Shown: piece by piece, positions 1 through 8,127 of the stretch
Layout of the letters: every line of letters starts with the position of its first letter
Position numbering within the stretch: the stretch's first letter is position 1
Made by a program: the position numbers and the translations under genes
The notes under the pieces: model-generated
The model's input: only the letters and a program-made list of their open reading frames with translations
What the model was told of the DNA's origin: nothing
The model's database searches: none
Origin: Crocinitomicaceae bacterium
Lineage (GTDB): Bacteria > Bacteroidota > Bacteroidia > Flavobacteriales_D > Crocinitomicaceae
Direction of reading: 5' to 3'
DNA length: 34,192 nucleotides
NCBI GenBank assembly: GCA_014762645.1
Contig: JABURP010000080.1
Location: forward strand, 1-34,192

Positions 1-79
1 TTTCTGGTTATATTAGTTAATGCAAAACTATTCTTTTTTAGATTTTTAGAACATTCAATTTAACAATAAAAAGAAAATA

Positions 80-1009
80 TTATGTGCTAGTTTTTAATAT
101 TTCTTTTTGTTTCACCCTTCTATTGATTCTTTTTTTGATGTAAGCATTTGCAAATATTGACGCTATAATAATTAAAGCACCAACATAAAATCCTCGTGAC
201 ATCACCTCTTTTTGTGAACCATTAAAGACCCCAATTAGCAACACGATAAGAATGGTATAAATGGGCTCCATATTCACGCTCATACTAACGGTAAAAGGCG
301 TCACGTATTTCATCACCCAAACGGACACCATAAAGGCTACTGACGTACAGATTACCCCTAGAATTAAAAGGTATATCCAATCCATCATTGGCAAATTAAA
401 ACTAGCAGCGTTGATCTTATTGGTACAAATTAGAATTATAAAGAGCACAAGACATCCTCCTAGCATTTCATATTTGGTAATCTTAAAGGAAGATATTTGA
501 GTTATAAGTTTACCGTTAATTACGGTGAACAGAGCAGCCAAAAAAGCAGCAATTAAACCGCTGATAATTCCTATATAATACTTCGTTTCAAACCCAAAAA
601 TAATGACAATACCCGCAATAATTGCAAAGCTGAGAATAAGTTCACTAACGAGTAATTTTCGTTTAAATATAATCGGTTCTAACAATGAAGTAAACAGTGT
701 TGAACTAGACATGCATACAACACCAATGGAGACGGTAGAGGATTTTATCGCATAAAAAAAGGAATACCAGTGAAGGCCTACAATCCCACCGGTAAGCAGT
801 AACAGCATCACCTGTTTTCGGTCAAGTTTATTCATGTTTTTAATAAAAAAACCAATGAGAATAAGTGATAAAAAAGAGATCCCTGTTCTAAAAAAAGTGA
901 TTAAATCTGCGGATGCTGAAATCTCATCCCCGAGAATACCTGTAAACCCCCATATTAAAACGATAATATGCAGAATGACGTAATATTTTAGCTTCTCGCC
1001 CATAAGCAT
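80..1009 (-). CDS. EamA/DMT-family membrane transporter
   Basis: This 309-residue protein is almost entirely hydrophobic, with about ten membrane segments arranged as two similar halves of about 140 residues. That is the layout of the EamA (drug/metabolite transporter, RhaT-like) family. The first half includes 'HIIVLIWGFTGILG' and a 'FFRTGISFLSLILIGFF' segment. The second half ends in a short basic tail (KKRINRRVKQK). Family members export metabolites or amino acids across the inner membrane, and the substrate cannot be read from sequence. The start is ATG at 1009, and a second in-frame ATG at 1003 is equally plausible. It stands alone, separated from the upstream gene by a strong terminator at 1065-1096. 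Confidence 0.88.
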   Translation of the reverse strand: MLMGEKLKYYVILHIIVLIWGFTGILGDEISASADLITFFRTGISFLSLILIGFFIKNMNKLDRKQVMLLLLTGGIVGLHWYSFFYAIKSSTVSIGVVCMSSSTLFTSLLEPIIFKRKLLVSELILSFAIIAGIVIIFGFETKYYIGIISGLIAAFLAALFTVINGKLITQISSFKITKYEMLGGCLVLFIILICTNKINAASFNLPMMDWIYLLILGVICTSVAFMVSVWVMKYVTPFTVSMSVNMEPIYTILIVLLIGVFNGSQKEVMSRGFYVGALIIIASIFANAYIKKRINRRVKQKEILKTST

Positions 1010-1064
1010 TCGTACATAGAATACATTCTCAAACTTAATTTTGCATAGTTAAGACAAAAAAATA

Positions 1065-1096
1065 CCCGGCATTCAAATTTTAATGAGAATGCCGGG
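1065..1096 (-). terminator. Rho-independent terminator after the coiled-coil gene
   Basis: A perfect 10-bp stem (CCCGGCATTC at 1065-1074 pairs with GAATGCCGGG at 1087-1096) encloses a 12-nt loop. On the minus strand it is followed by a run of T (the A-run at 1056-1062 on the plus strand). It lies just downstream of the stop codon of the 1123-1779 gene and insulates the EamA transporter gene. Confidence 0.88.
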
Positions 1097-1122
1097 CAAA
1101 TTTATTTTAGAAGGTTGGATTC

Positions 1123-1779
1123 TTACTTGATTCCCTGTTGTTTTTTAACAGCTTCCTGAACAACACCTTCTTGTTCCTTTATTTCAGTTTTCTTAGCTTC
1201 CTGATCCTTTTTGCTCTGCTCAATCGCTTTTTCATTTTCCGCGATTTTCTTTTTGTAGTCTTCAATCTCGTCTTCCAATTTCTTTTGGTCTTTTTCAAGA
1301 TCTTCCAACTCCTTTTGCTTGTCCTTCAACTCTTTCTCTTCTTCTTTCACAATTTCACCGACGAAGTTTTGAGCAGTTTTAATAGCCCATTTCTTCAACA
1401 CAGCTTCCATCACTTTAAATTGACTACTATGCTCACTTGAACTGAGATAGGCTCCACCAAGGTCAATAGCGATAAGTGCCTTACTACCTTCTTCTCCGTT
1501 TTCAACTACAGTTCCATAAGCGTCAAAGGTATTTTCACCCATATCTTTCATCTTGCAGTCGTCGGCCTTCATAATACCTTTTTTATCAGAAAAACTGCCT
1601 TTCCAGTCTTTTAAAAGGTCTTTCAATTCCTTTTCAACAGCTTTCTTATCAGCATAAGGAATTTCTATTTCAAATCCGTTTTTTCCACCGTCTATATTAA
1701 CGTTGGTTTCTTTGATGGATACTTGTGCAAATGATGCAAATCCAACTAAGGCAGCTGCCAGGGTAAATATTTTTTTCAT
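1123..1779 (-). CDS. Secreted protein with C-terminal coiled coil, unknown function
   Basis: This 218-residue protein starts with a clear signal peptide (MKKIFTLAAALVGFASFAQ), so it is exported. The middle part (about residues 20-130) is a mixed alpha/beta region rich in charged residues, with no family I recognise. From about residue 140 to 215 it is an almost continuous heptad-like coiled coil of E, K, D and Q residues. It has its own Bacteroidota-type promoter (1826-1857) and its own terminator (1065-1096), so it is probably monocistronic. It could be a periplasmic or surface structural protein. I do not assign a function. Confidence 0.85.
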   Translation of the reverse strand: MKKIFTLAAALVGFASFAQVSIKETNVNIDGGKNGFEIEIPYADKKAVEKELKDLLKDWKGSFSDKKGIMKADDCKMKDMGENTFDAYGTVVENGEEGSKALIAIDLGGAYLSSSEHSSQFKVMEAVLKKWAIKTAQNFVGEIVKEEEKELKDKQKELEDLEKDQKKLEDEIEDYKKKIAENEKAIEQSKKDQEAKKTEIKEQEGVVQEAVKKQQGIK

Positions 1780-1825
1780 GTTAAATCGGTTTAATGTCTG
1801 TGATGGCCGAAAATCCGGCGAATCT

Positions 1826-1857
1826 TAAAAATAAGAATTTTACTAGTATAGGCAAAA
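1826..1857 (-). promoter_or_regulatory. Bacteroidota-type promoter for the coiled-coil protein
   Basis: On the minus strand TTTTG (plus-strand CAAAA at 1853-1857) is followed after 19 nt by TATTTTTA (plus-strand TAAAAATA, 1826-1833). This matches the Bacteroidota -33 TTTG / -7 TAnnTTTG promoter except for the last base. The 5' leader would be about 45 nt. Confidence 0.5.
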
Positions 1858-1887
1858 TTCATACCAGATATTACTTAATTTTAAACC

Positions 1888-3018
1888 GTGCAATTTAAAG
1901 ATGTTATCGGACAAGACGCGGTTAAGTCGCGGTTAATTTCAGAGTTCAAGTCGGACAGACTCAGTCATGCAAAGATGCTGCTGGGGCCCGAAGGGTCTGG
2001 AAAACTACCATTAACGTTAGCTTTTGCGCAGTTTCTTTTATGTGATTCACCATCAGGAGAGGATTCTTGTGGAGCTTGTCCCAATTGTCAAAAAGTTCAA
2101 AGCCTTACACATCCTGATCTTCATTTTGTGTATCCGGTTGTTGTTTCCAAGGCAGATAAAGTCACTACCTCTGATGATTTGCGAACAGAGTGGAATGAAC
2201 TTATCCATAAACGTCCGTATTTTAGTCTGAATACATGGTTGGAATATAACGACAGGCTGGGGAAAAACCCAATAATTGGGGTGGATGAAAGCAGGGCAAT
2301 CATGAAAAAACTGTCACTAAAATCATATAGTGATAAGTTCAAGATTATGATTATTTGGATGCCGGAAAAAATGAACACTCAAGCGGCAAACAAACTTTTA
2401 AAAATATTGGAAGAGCCGCCCAAGAAGACATTGTTTTTTCTAGTTTGTGATAACAGTGAGAATATTCTTCCTACAATTCTCTCAAGGGCACAAATTGTCC
2501 ATGTTCCTGCTTTAAAGTCTGAAGAAATAACAAATTATCTTACTCAAACGTTTCAGGTTGAGACCGGGGTTGCTGAGACCATGGCAAATTTGAGCCAGGG
2601 AAACATTGTTAATGCCATAGATGCGGTGCAGGGAGATTCTTCCAAACACGCCTATTTTGAGTTGTTTGTTAAACTGATGCGCTCGGCTTATGCCGCAAAC
2701 CCAATTGAACTAATGGATGTGTCTGAAGAAATAGCGGCGTTGGACCGGGAGAAACAAAAGAATTTTATCCTTTATGGATTACATATTTTCAGGGAAAGCA
2801 TCATTATGAATTATCTCAAAGATAAGTTGCTTAACCTGAGAAAGGAAGAAAGTGAATTCCTACAAAAGTTTGCCAGATTCATCAACAATAAGAATATAAC
2901 TGAACTCACGGATGAGTTCAACAATGCATACTACCACATTGAACGTAATGCAAATGCCAAGATTCTCTTTTCTGACCTCGTAATTAAACTCACAAAATTA
3001 GTACGGAAAGGAGTGTAA
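1888..3018 (+). CDS. holB: DNA polymerase III subunit delta' (clamp loader)
   Basis: This is an AAA+ clamp-loader subunit that helps place the sliding clamp on DNA. In the 376-residue product the N terminus reads FKDVIGQDAV. A Walker A motif GPEGSGK lies at residues 33-39. A zinc module follows (C52, C61, C64, C67), and then the typical 'KLLKILEEPPKKTLFFLVC' and 'ILPTILSRAQ' sensor segments. The start is a GTG at 1888, chosen because the conserved N terminus begins there and no upstream in-frame ATG fits. Length is normal for the family in Bacteroidota. The next gene begins 40 bp after the stop. Confidence 0.93.
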   Translation: MQFKDVIGQDAVKSRLISEFKSDRLSHAKMLLGPEGSGKLPLTLAFAQFLLCDSPSGEDSCGACPNCQKVQSLTHPDLHFVYPVVVSKADKVTTSDDLRTEWNELIHKRPYFSLNTWLEYNDRLGKNPIIGVDESRAIMKKLSLKSYSDKFKIMIIWMPEKMNTQAANKLLKILEEPPKKTLFFLVCDNSENILPTILSRAQIVHVPALKSEEITNYLTQTFQVETGVAETMANLSQGNIVNAIDAVQGDSSKHAYFELFVKLMRSAYAANPIELMDVSEEIAALDREKQKNFILYGLHIFRESIIMNYLKDKLLNLRKEESEFLQKFARFINNKNITELTDEFNNAYYHIERNANAKILFSDLVIKLTKLVRKGV

Positions 3019-3058
3019 CCTTTATGGTGAAAAACAGGTATTTATCTTGTAGTAATTC

Positions 3059-4261
3059 ATGAATAAAATCCTCATTTTAATATGGTTTATTTGTGCGGCT
3101 TTTGTATCAAGAGCGCAACTTCTTACTGAGGAAGAATTACAAGAAAAAAAGGAGTTTACTTCCTTAATAGAGGCCTATAAGTCCCCTGAGGATGTGTACA
3201 TACTGAATTTATCCAGTAAAGACCTCAAAGAGCTTCCGGAAGACATTAACAAGTTCGTGAACCTGCAGCTGCTGGATGTCTCAAAAAACGACTTAATTGA
3301 GTTGCCGCCATCTATTACTCAACTGACCAACTTGCAGGTATTAAAAGTTAATGACAATGCACTGTATGGGCTGCCTGAAGATATCGGAATGCTTATCAAT
3401 TTAAAGGAATTCGAACTCCACAAGAATAAAATCAAAGAATTACCGGACAGTTTTTGTGATCTAAAACTGCTTACAAGGCTTGATGTGTATGTAAACAAGC
3501 TCAGTAAACTTCCTGAGAATATTGGCGAAATGACTGAGTTAAAAGTTATTGACTTGTACGTTAATGAGTTGTCGCGTTTACCAGCGTCGTTTGCCCGGTT
3601 AAATAATATTGAGTCAGTTTATCTGGCGAGTAACCGGTTCAAGCGCTTTCCCAGGCAACTATTAGCATTGTCAAACCTGGCAATAGTTGATATTAGCGGA
3701 AATCATATTCGGAGAATTCCAAATGAAATTGGCAATTTAAAAAACCTTGAGTATGTCTTTATGTATGATAATAAAATTCGAAACCTTCCTTCAGAAATTG
3801 GAAATCTACAGGCCTTAAGAGAAATTGATCTAAGTGATAACCGCATTCGAAAAATTCCGGAAACACTCTCTCAAATGAAAAAGTTAAGAGAGGTAAATAT
3901 GGACTATAACCGGATTAGAGCACTACCGCCATGCATTGTAGAAATGGAGTCTATTGAATCTTTTCATATTTCATCAAATAAGATCAAAGCCTTACCCGAA
4001 AACATTGGGAACATGAAAACACTACAGGAACTCACTATTGACGAAAATCCAATAACTGTATTACCAGAATCATTTTTCAAATTGAGCGGCTTGCGTTTTC
4101 TTGATCTTTCCGGGACAAGTTTATACGAAGTGCCATCTATGATTGGGCTACTCTACAAGCTCGAGTACCTGAATCTGGGAGACTTAGGTCTTTCACCAGA
4201 ACAGCAAAATCAAATTAGAAGTTACATGGAAAGAGCTTCTTCGATTGAAATTGTCTTTTAA
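3059..4261 (+). CDS. Secreted leucine-rich-repeat protein
   Basis: The 400-residue product has an N-terminal signal peptide (MNKILILIWFICAAFVSRAQ) and then about 15 tandem 23-residue leucine-rich repeats from about residue 45 to 395. The pattern is LxxLdLxxNxIxxLPxxIgxLxn, the bacterial/Shoc2-like class with a conserved LP. No catalytic or anchoring domain and no T9SS C-terminal sorting domain is visible, so it is probably periplasmic or loosely surface-associated. LRR solenoids generally bind proteins, and the partner is unknown. It lies between holB and ricT on the same strand. Its sequence is intact. Confidence 0.88.
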   Translation: MNKILILIWFICAAFVSRAQLLTEEELQEKKEFTSLIEAYKSPEDVYILNLSSKDLKELPEDINKFVNLQLLDVSKNDLIELPPSITQLTNLQVLKVNDNALYGLPEDIGMLINLKEFELHKNKIKELPDSFCDLKLLTRLDVYVNKLSKLPENIGEMTELKVIDLYVNELSRLPASFARLNNIESVYLASNRFKRFPRQLLALSNLAIVDISGNHIRRIPNEIGNLKNLEYVFMYDNKIRNLPSEIGNLQALREIDLSDNRIRKIPETLSQMKKLREVNMDYNRIRALPPCIVEMESIESFHISSNKIKALPENIGNMKTLQELTIDENPITVLPESFFKLSGLRFLDLSGTSLYEVPSMIGLLYKLEYLNLGDLGLSPEQQNQIRSYMERASSIEIVF

Positions 4262-4285
4262 TCCCGAAAGCTGTTGCAAAAATCT

Positions 4286-4293
4286 TAAATTTG
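4286..4293 (+). promoter_or_regulatory. Possible -7 promoter element upstream of ricT
   Basis: TAAATTTG matches the Bacteroidota -7 consensus TAnnTTTG and lies 31 bp before the ricT start. No TTTG sits at the expected -33 distance, so this is only a weak candidate. Confidence 0.3.
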
Positions 4294-4324
4294 TCCTTTA
4301 CCTATAAGGAAAAAAATTTTTACA

Positions 4325-5665
4325 ATGGGATGCACAAATTGTTCAACTTCGAACGGGGTGCCCAATGGTTGTAAAAGTAACGGTAACTGTAGTACCGGAG
4401 GATGTGATAAATTAGCGGTATACGACTGGTTGGCGGATGTTGAATTACCAAATGGTCAAAGTACTTACGATATATTAGAAGTCAGATTCAAAAATTCCAG
4501 GAAGGGATTTTACAGGAATCTGAAAGGGCTAAACCTACAGGTCGGTGACATTGTAGTGGTAGAGGCCAGTCCTGGATATGATGTGGGAATCGTATCAGTT
4601 GTTGGCGAACTTGCCAGAATCCAGGTCCGAAAAAAAGCATCTAACTTTAAACCACATGAGGCGCGAAAAGTATTGCGGAAAGCAAACGAAAATGACATTG
4701 AAAAATGGAAAAAGTTTCGTTCGCTTGAGATGGATACTATGTATAAATCAAGAGAGTTTGCCTCTTCACTAGCGCTTCAAATGAAAATCTCTGACATTGA
4801 ATATCAGGGAGATGGAAATAAGGCGACCTTTTATTATACCGCAGAGGACCGGGTCGATTTTAGACAGCTGATTAAAGATCTTGCCGAAGAGTTTCGAGTT
4901 CGCATTGAAATGAAACAGATCGGCGTTCGGCAAGAAGCAGCAAGGCTTGGTGGAATTGGTTCATGTGGGAGAGAGTTGTGTTGTTCAACATGGCTCACAG
5001 ATTTTAGATCTGTTTCTACTGCATCTGCAAGATATCAACAACTCTCTCTAAATCCTCAAAAGTTAGCGGGCCAATGTGGGAAGCTTAAGTGTTGTTTGAA
5101 CTATGAGTTAGACGCCTATTTGGACGCTCTGAAAAAATTTCCAAGTGCAGATGTAAAATTACAAACGGAGAAAGGAACTGCTTTTCACGTTAAGACGGAT
5201 GTTTTTAAGGAGCAAATGTGGTACCTTATTAAAGACAAAGACTCAGATGTTTCTGGACATTTTGTACCCTTATCGCCAGATCGCGTTAAGGAAATTATAA
5301 AGCTGAATAAAGACGGTAAAAAACCAACCGACCTGAAAGATTACATGGTGGATGTGGTTGAAGAAGTACCTGATTATACAAATGTTGTGGGACAAGACAG
5401 CCTTAATCGCTTTGAACATGTGTTTAAGCGGAAAAAGAAGAAGAAAAAGAAAAAAGGCGGACAACAAAAAGGTCAGACAAAACAACAACCGCAGAATAAC
5501 CCAAAAAACAATAAGCCGAAGAACAAAAAGAAAGCTTCTGGCAATAAGAACGTGCCAAATAAAGGTCCTAAAAATAAGAATCGAAAAGAGGGAAAGGGGA
5601 AGCAATCCGGAAAACAGGGAGGTAAAAAACAACAGGGAAATAAAGATAGTCGTGAAAAAAAATAA
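4325..5665 (+). CDS. ricT: RicT/PSP1-domain protein with lysine-rich tail
   Basis: The 446-residue product is a PSP1 C-terminal-domain protein related to RicT (YaaT). In Bacillus RicT is part of an Fe-S-containing complex affecting RNA processing; partners of the Bacteroidota form are less clear. The N terminus is cysteine-rich (C3, C6, C16, C22, C27). The PSP1 core spans about residues 45-270 and ends in the signature GSCGRELCC (C214, C219, C220) and QCGKLKCC (C251, C256, C257), which are likely metal ligands. From about residue 368 to the end the chain is a low-complexity tail dominated by K, N, Q and G, probably disordered and perhaps RNA-binding. gldH starts inside its last codons. Confidence 0.9.
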   Translation: MGCTNCSTSNGVPNGCKSNGNCSTGGCDKLAVYDWLADVELPNGQSTYDILEVRFKNSRKGFYRNLKGLNLQVGDIVVVEASPGYDVGIVSVVGELARIQVRKKASNFKPHEARKVLRKANENDIEKWKKFRSLEMDTMYKSREFASSLALQMKISDIEYQGDGNKATFYYTAEDRVDFRQLIKDLAEEFRVRIEMKQIGVRQEAARLGGIGSCGRELCCSTWLTDFRSVSTASARYQQLSLNPQKLAGQCGKLKCCLNYELDAYLDALKKFPSADVKLQTEKGTAFHVKTDVFKEQMWYLIKDKDSDVSGHFVPLSPDRVKEIIKLNKDGKKPTDLKDYMVDVVEEVPDYTNVVGQDSLNRFEHVFKRKKKKKKKKGGQQKGQTKQQPQNNPKNNKPKNKKKASGNKNVPNKGPKNKNRKEGKGKQSGKQGGKKQQGNKDSREKK

Positions 5666-6131
5666 CGCCATTAAATTGCTCTTTATGCTCGTGCTTGCTT
5701 TGAATTTGGCAAGTTGTGATAGTTCAGTTGTATATGAAGAAAACCTTACCGTGAGTGAAGATGGTTGGCATGCAGACGATATAAAAACGTTTGAGTTTGA
5801 TGTTAAGGACACAATTAGTCCGCTAAACTTGTGGATCAATTTCCGAACATCTACGGATTATCCTTATTCAAATTTATTTGTCTTTTTACATAGTGAATAC
5901 CCGGATGGATATGAAGGTAAAGATACGCTTCAGTTTTTGTTGGCTAAACCCAATGGCGAATGGGAGGGAGAAAGCACCGGGACTGTTGTCGAAAATAAAT
6001 TTCTTGTTTCGAGAGGGGTGTTTAAACATAGCGGCAAGTATGTATTCAAGTTAGAACACGCTATGAGGGATGAGATTTTACCTGAAATTATTGATGTTGG
6101 TCTTCGTGTAGAATTGGCCGAATTAAATTAA
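5652..6131 (+). CDS. gldH: Gliding motility lipoprotein GldH
   Basis: GldH is a lipoprotein required for gliding in Flavobacterium, where the Gld proteins are linked to the type IX secretion and motility machinery. The 159-residue product starts at a GTG (5652), overlapping the end of ricT by 14 bp. This start gives a lysine-rich N terminus, a hydrophobic stretch and a lipobox LASC with Cys22 as the lipidated residue. The mature part contains the family features 'YPYSNLFVFLHSEYPDG' and 'GVFKHSGKYVFKLEHAMR'. The ricT-gldH order is the usual one in Bacteroidota. A longer in-frame ORF upstream to 5352 only reads ricT in a wrong frame. Confidence 0.88.
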   Translation: MKKNNAIKLLFMLVLALNLASCDSSVVYEENLTVSEDGWHADDIKTFEFDVKDTISPLNLWINFRTSTDYPYSNLFVFLHSEYPDGYEGKDTLQFLLAKPNGEWEGESTGTVVENKFLVSRGVFKHSGKYVFKLEHAMRDEILPEIIDVGLRVELAELN

Positions 6132-6143
6132 TTAAAAAGCTAG

Positions 6144-6467
6144 TTAAAGCAATTCGTCCAAGCGTTTCTTTTGGTTGAAATAATTCACAGCCTCCTGGTT
6201 GGACCCGTCAAAATAATTGTCCAGCAGCCATGTTGCAAGATATTCCCGGTAAGCTACACGAGAAATTTTTGGCATATATATATAACCCCTGCCTTTTTTC
6301 TTATGCTTCACAAAACCCTTTTTTTCAAGGATTCTTACAATAGTTGACGTGGTGTTGTAAGCAGGCTTTGGAACAGGATAGAAATTAATAATGTCCTGAA
6401 CAGTGGCCTCTTTTAACCCCCACAATCTTAGCATCACTTGTTCTTCAGCAGGTGTGAGTCGTTGCAT
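6144..6467 (-). CDS. BlaI/MecI/CopY-family transcriptional repressor
   Basis: The 107-residue product is a winged-helix repressor of the BlaI/MecI type. It opens with the family signature LTPAEEQVMLRLWGL and has a recognition region around 'NTTSTIVRILEKKGFVKHKKKGRGYIYMP' (residues 39-67). The dimerisation tail is short. Family members act as dimers and are often released by a BlaR/M56 membrane protease, but no such partner is adjacent here. It ends 12 bp from the end of gldH (convergent). A 12-bp palindrome 54 bp upstream of its start may be its own operator. Confidence 0.88.
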   Translation of the reverse strand: MQRLTPAEEQVMLRLWGLKEATVQDIINFYPVPKPAYNTTSTIVRILEKKGFVKHKKKGRGYIYMPKISRVAYREYLATWLLDNYFDGSNQEAVNYFNQKKRLDELL

Positions 6468-6520
6468 AGTTTTTTAGTAAGAATTTTTTCATCTTTAATT
6501 GCATCAAAGTACGAAAAAAT

Positions 6521-6532
6521 GATTGCGCAATC
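6521..6532. promoter_or_regulatory. Palindromic candidate operator upstream of the BlaI-type gene
   Basis: GATTGCGCAATC is a perfect 12-bp palindrome located 54 bp before the repressor start. It overlaps the TTG of a possible minus-strand promoter (TTG, 17 nt, TACTTTG). Position and symmetry fit an autoregulatory site for a dimeric repressor. It does not match the classical TACAnnTGTA core of Bla/Mec operators. Confidence 0.4.
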
Positions 6533-6641
6533 TGTTTAACTGTTCAAAAATAAACAATTTGCCAATAAGGGTGTGAAAAAAAACAAAAAAATATTCGAAT
6601 TATTACAGTTTTAGAACGGTGTGACATTAAACAACCTTCAA

Positions 6642-7250
6642 CTACCGTCTTGGTTTTAAAAGTCGCTTAAAAACAGATGGGCAGGCTGAATTGCGATAAG
6701 TGTCAATCTTTTCAGAAATACGGTATAAATCAAACTTGTTAAAAAGCATGGTGTGAGAGTTTTTTAATTTGAAATCCAGCTCTTTTTGATAAATAGGAAT
6801 AACTGATAATAATTGAAAATCAGCATTTTTCCATGACGGCCCACTTAACAATTCGCTTAGAAATATAGGAGGGCTAAGAATAAAATGATTGGCGCTAAAT
6901 TTTGGAGATACTTCTGAAGGTGGATTACCAGCTGGAATTGTGTCACCAGCGCCGAACCAGGTATTGTTTTTTTGAGGAACCTGTGCTATGCGGTTTAACC
7001 AATGTAGGGGCCATGGATGTTTCGATAGGTTCCAGTAATCCGGTAAGCACACATAAAGTTCTATGTGCTGGTATTTTTCATTTTCCTTGTTGACTTCTTG
7101 TTTGTGATTCCTCAAGCCGTTGGTAATGAGCAATTGTACTGATGGATCTTCTATTTTACAACTGTGTATAGTGAACCCGAAGTCTTTGTTTTCATGTACA
7201 ACCTGGTCGTCTGTTACACGAATGATACTATTTAAAGGATTATTTGCCAT
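6642..7250 (-). CDS. Suppressor-of-fused (SUFU) domain protein
   Basis: The 202-residue protein has the SUFU-like domain. The strongest match is the 'YVCLPDYWNLS...WPLHWLNRIAQVPQKNNTWFGAGDTIP' region at about residues 67-107, followed by the segment leading to 'SVIPIYQKELDFKL'. No signal peptide is seen, so it should be cytoplasmic. Bacterial SUFU-domain proteins have been proposed as immunity proteins of polymorphic toxin systems, but no toxin lies next to it here, so it is an orphan or has another role. A perfect -7 element (7258-7265) precedes the start. Confidence 0.85.
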   Translation of the reverse strand: MANNPLNSIIRVTDDQVVHENKDFGFTIHSCKIEDPSVQLLITNGLRNHKQEVNKENEKYQHIELYVCLPDYWNLSKHPWPLHWLNRIAQVPQKNNTWFGAGDTIPAGNPPSEVSPKFSANHFILSPPIFLSELLSGPSWKNADFQLLSVIPIYQKELDFKLKNSHTMLFNKFDLYRISEKIDTYRNSACPSVFKRLLKPRR

Positions 7251-7257
7251 GCGGGTG

Positions 7258-7265
7258 CAAAAGTA
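7258..7265 (-). promoter_or_regulatory. -7 promoter element of the SUFU gene
   Basis: On the minus strand TACTTTTG matches TAnnTTTG exactly, 7 bp before the ATG at 7250. A TTG lies 15 nt further upstream, which is shorter than the usual spacing. A transcript from here would have almost no leader. Confidence 0.4.
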
Positions 7266-7291
7266 AATAGAAAATTAAGGCAATAAAAAAA

Positions 7292-7316
7292 CCCGCTCAA
7301 CTCAATGTTGAACGGG
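7292..7316 (-). terminator. Rho-independent terminator after the small lipoprotein
   Basis: On the minus strand CCCGTTCAAC pairs with GTTGAGCGGG (one G-U pair) across a 5-nt loop, followed by TTTTTTT. It lies about 30 bp downstream of the stop codon of the gene at 7347-7739. Confidence 0.85.
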
Positions 7317-7346
7317 CAGTTTTTTATCTGTAGTTTAAGACAGAGG

Positions 7347-7739
7347 TTAAGGTTGTAGAATTACCGTTTCTTCGTTTACTTCCTCTTCAACGATCTTAAT
7401 AATTCCCTGGCCATAGAGAGAATCTCCACTTCTCGCTTCAATATCTAAAACCGCAAAACCTGCTTGTCCAAGGTTGAAATGTTCAGTGTAGTCAAAAGTG
7501 GCGTATCCATCCGAATCTGAATATAATGTATCATCAATGATGATCGGACCATGTGAATTATTCGTACTCGGTGTAGGGTACAATCGTACCATTGCGTTAG
7601 CAAATGGTGTACCGGATGTGTCTAAAACACGAATTTTTGCAATAGTAGGTGATTCCTTCTTACATGAAGAGAATGACGCGATTCCGACAATTCCGGCTAC
7701 CATTACAACTATTCCCAGCTTAGCAAATATTTTGTTCAT
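7347..7739 (-). CDS. Small lipoprotein with Ig-like/carboxypeptidase-regulatory fold
   Basis: The 130-residue product begins with a signal segment and a lipobox FSSC, giving lipidation at Cys26. The mature part 'IAKIRVLDTSGTPFANAMVRLYPTP...DTLYSDSDGYATFDY' resembles the beta-sandwich carboxypeptidase regulatory-like domain common on Bacteroidota envelope proteins. It is probably anchored in the outer or inner membrane facing the periplasm. Function is unknown. It has its own -7 element (7777-7784) and terminator (7292-7316), so it is likely a single-gene unit. Confidence 0.82.
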   Translation of the reverse strand: MNKIFAKLGIVVMVAGIVGIASFSSCKKESPTIAKIRVLDTSGTPFANAMVRLYPTPSTNNSHGPIIIDDTLYSDSDGYATFDYTEHFNLGQAGFAVLDIEARSGDSLYGQGIIKIVEEEVNEETVILQP

Positions 7740-8127
7740 CTTGTTAGTTTGTAAGTGTTTAATTCGTGGTATCTAACAAAAATACGACATTTTTGGCAAA
7801 ATGTTCGCTTTCGTTACTATGTCATACGGTATTAACAGCATCTAGGTTGGCTGTTATCGCATATTTCACAGGTTAATACCCTTCCTGCTGATAGTTAAAC
7901 AATCTAAAGGGGGTAAAAGTTACACTGTGTCGTATGAGTCAATCAAAAATTAGATACCCTTCACATAAAAGAGTTTGATATCTGCAGTAACTTGGACACC
8001 TGTCTTGAAGACTTTTCTTAATCGTACTTCACTAAACGTGTAGCCCATAATCCACAAATAAATTACTAATTTCGCCAGTAGAATTTAACCGGTCAAAGCG
8101 CAGTGCCTGTTATTTATTGCGAAACGC
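7740..8127. other. 388-bp intergenic region between divergent genes
   Basis: The gap separates the lipoprotein (minus) from pheS (plus). Apart from the minus-strand -7 element at 7777-7784 I see no gene, tRNA, strong hairpin or repeat. A TAATTTCG at 8067-8074 may be a degenerate -7 element for pheS but has no matching -33. Confidence 0.5.
7777..7784 (-). promoter_or_regulatory. -7 promoter element of the small lipoprotein gene
   Basis: On the minus strand TATTTTTG matches TAnnTTTG exactly, 37 bp before the ATG at 7739. A TTTG occurs 12 nt further upstream, too close for a standard -33 box. Confidence 0.4.

Noticed and set aside
1138-1440. Phe/Leu-rich plus-strand ORF opposite the coiled-coil gene
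   Set aside because: It is the antisense shadow of a Lys/Glu-rich coiled coil, which always yields Phe/Leu-rich frames.
5352-5651. Long upstream extension of the gldH reading frame
   Set aside because: It only reads the ricT coding sequence in another frame, and it would place the signal segment and lipobox in the middle of the protein.
7914-7925. Minus-strand TGTAACTTTT resembling the ECF -35 element
   Set aside because: No CGTC follows at 16-17 nt and the nearest minus-strand gene is far downstream, so it is probably chance.
8067-8074. TAATTTCG as the pheS promoter
   Set aside because: Two mismatches to TAnnTTTG and no TTG at the expected distance.
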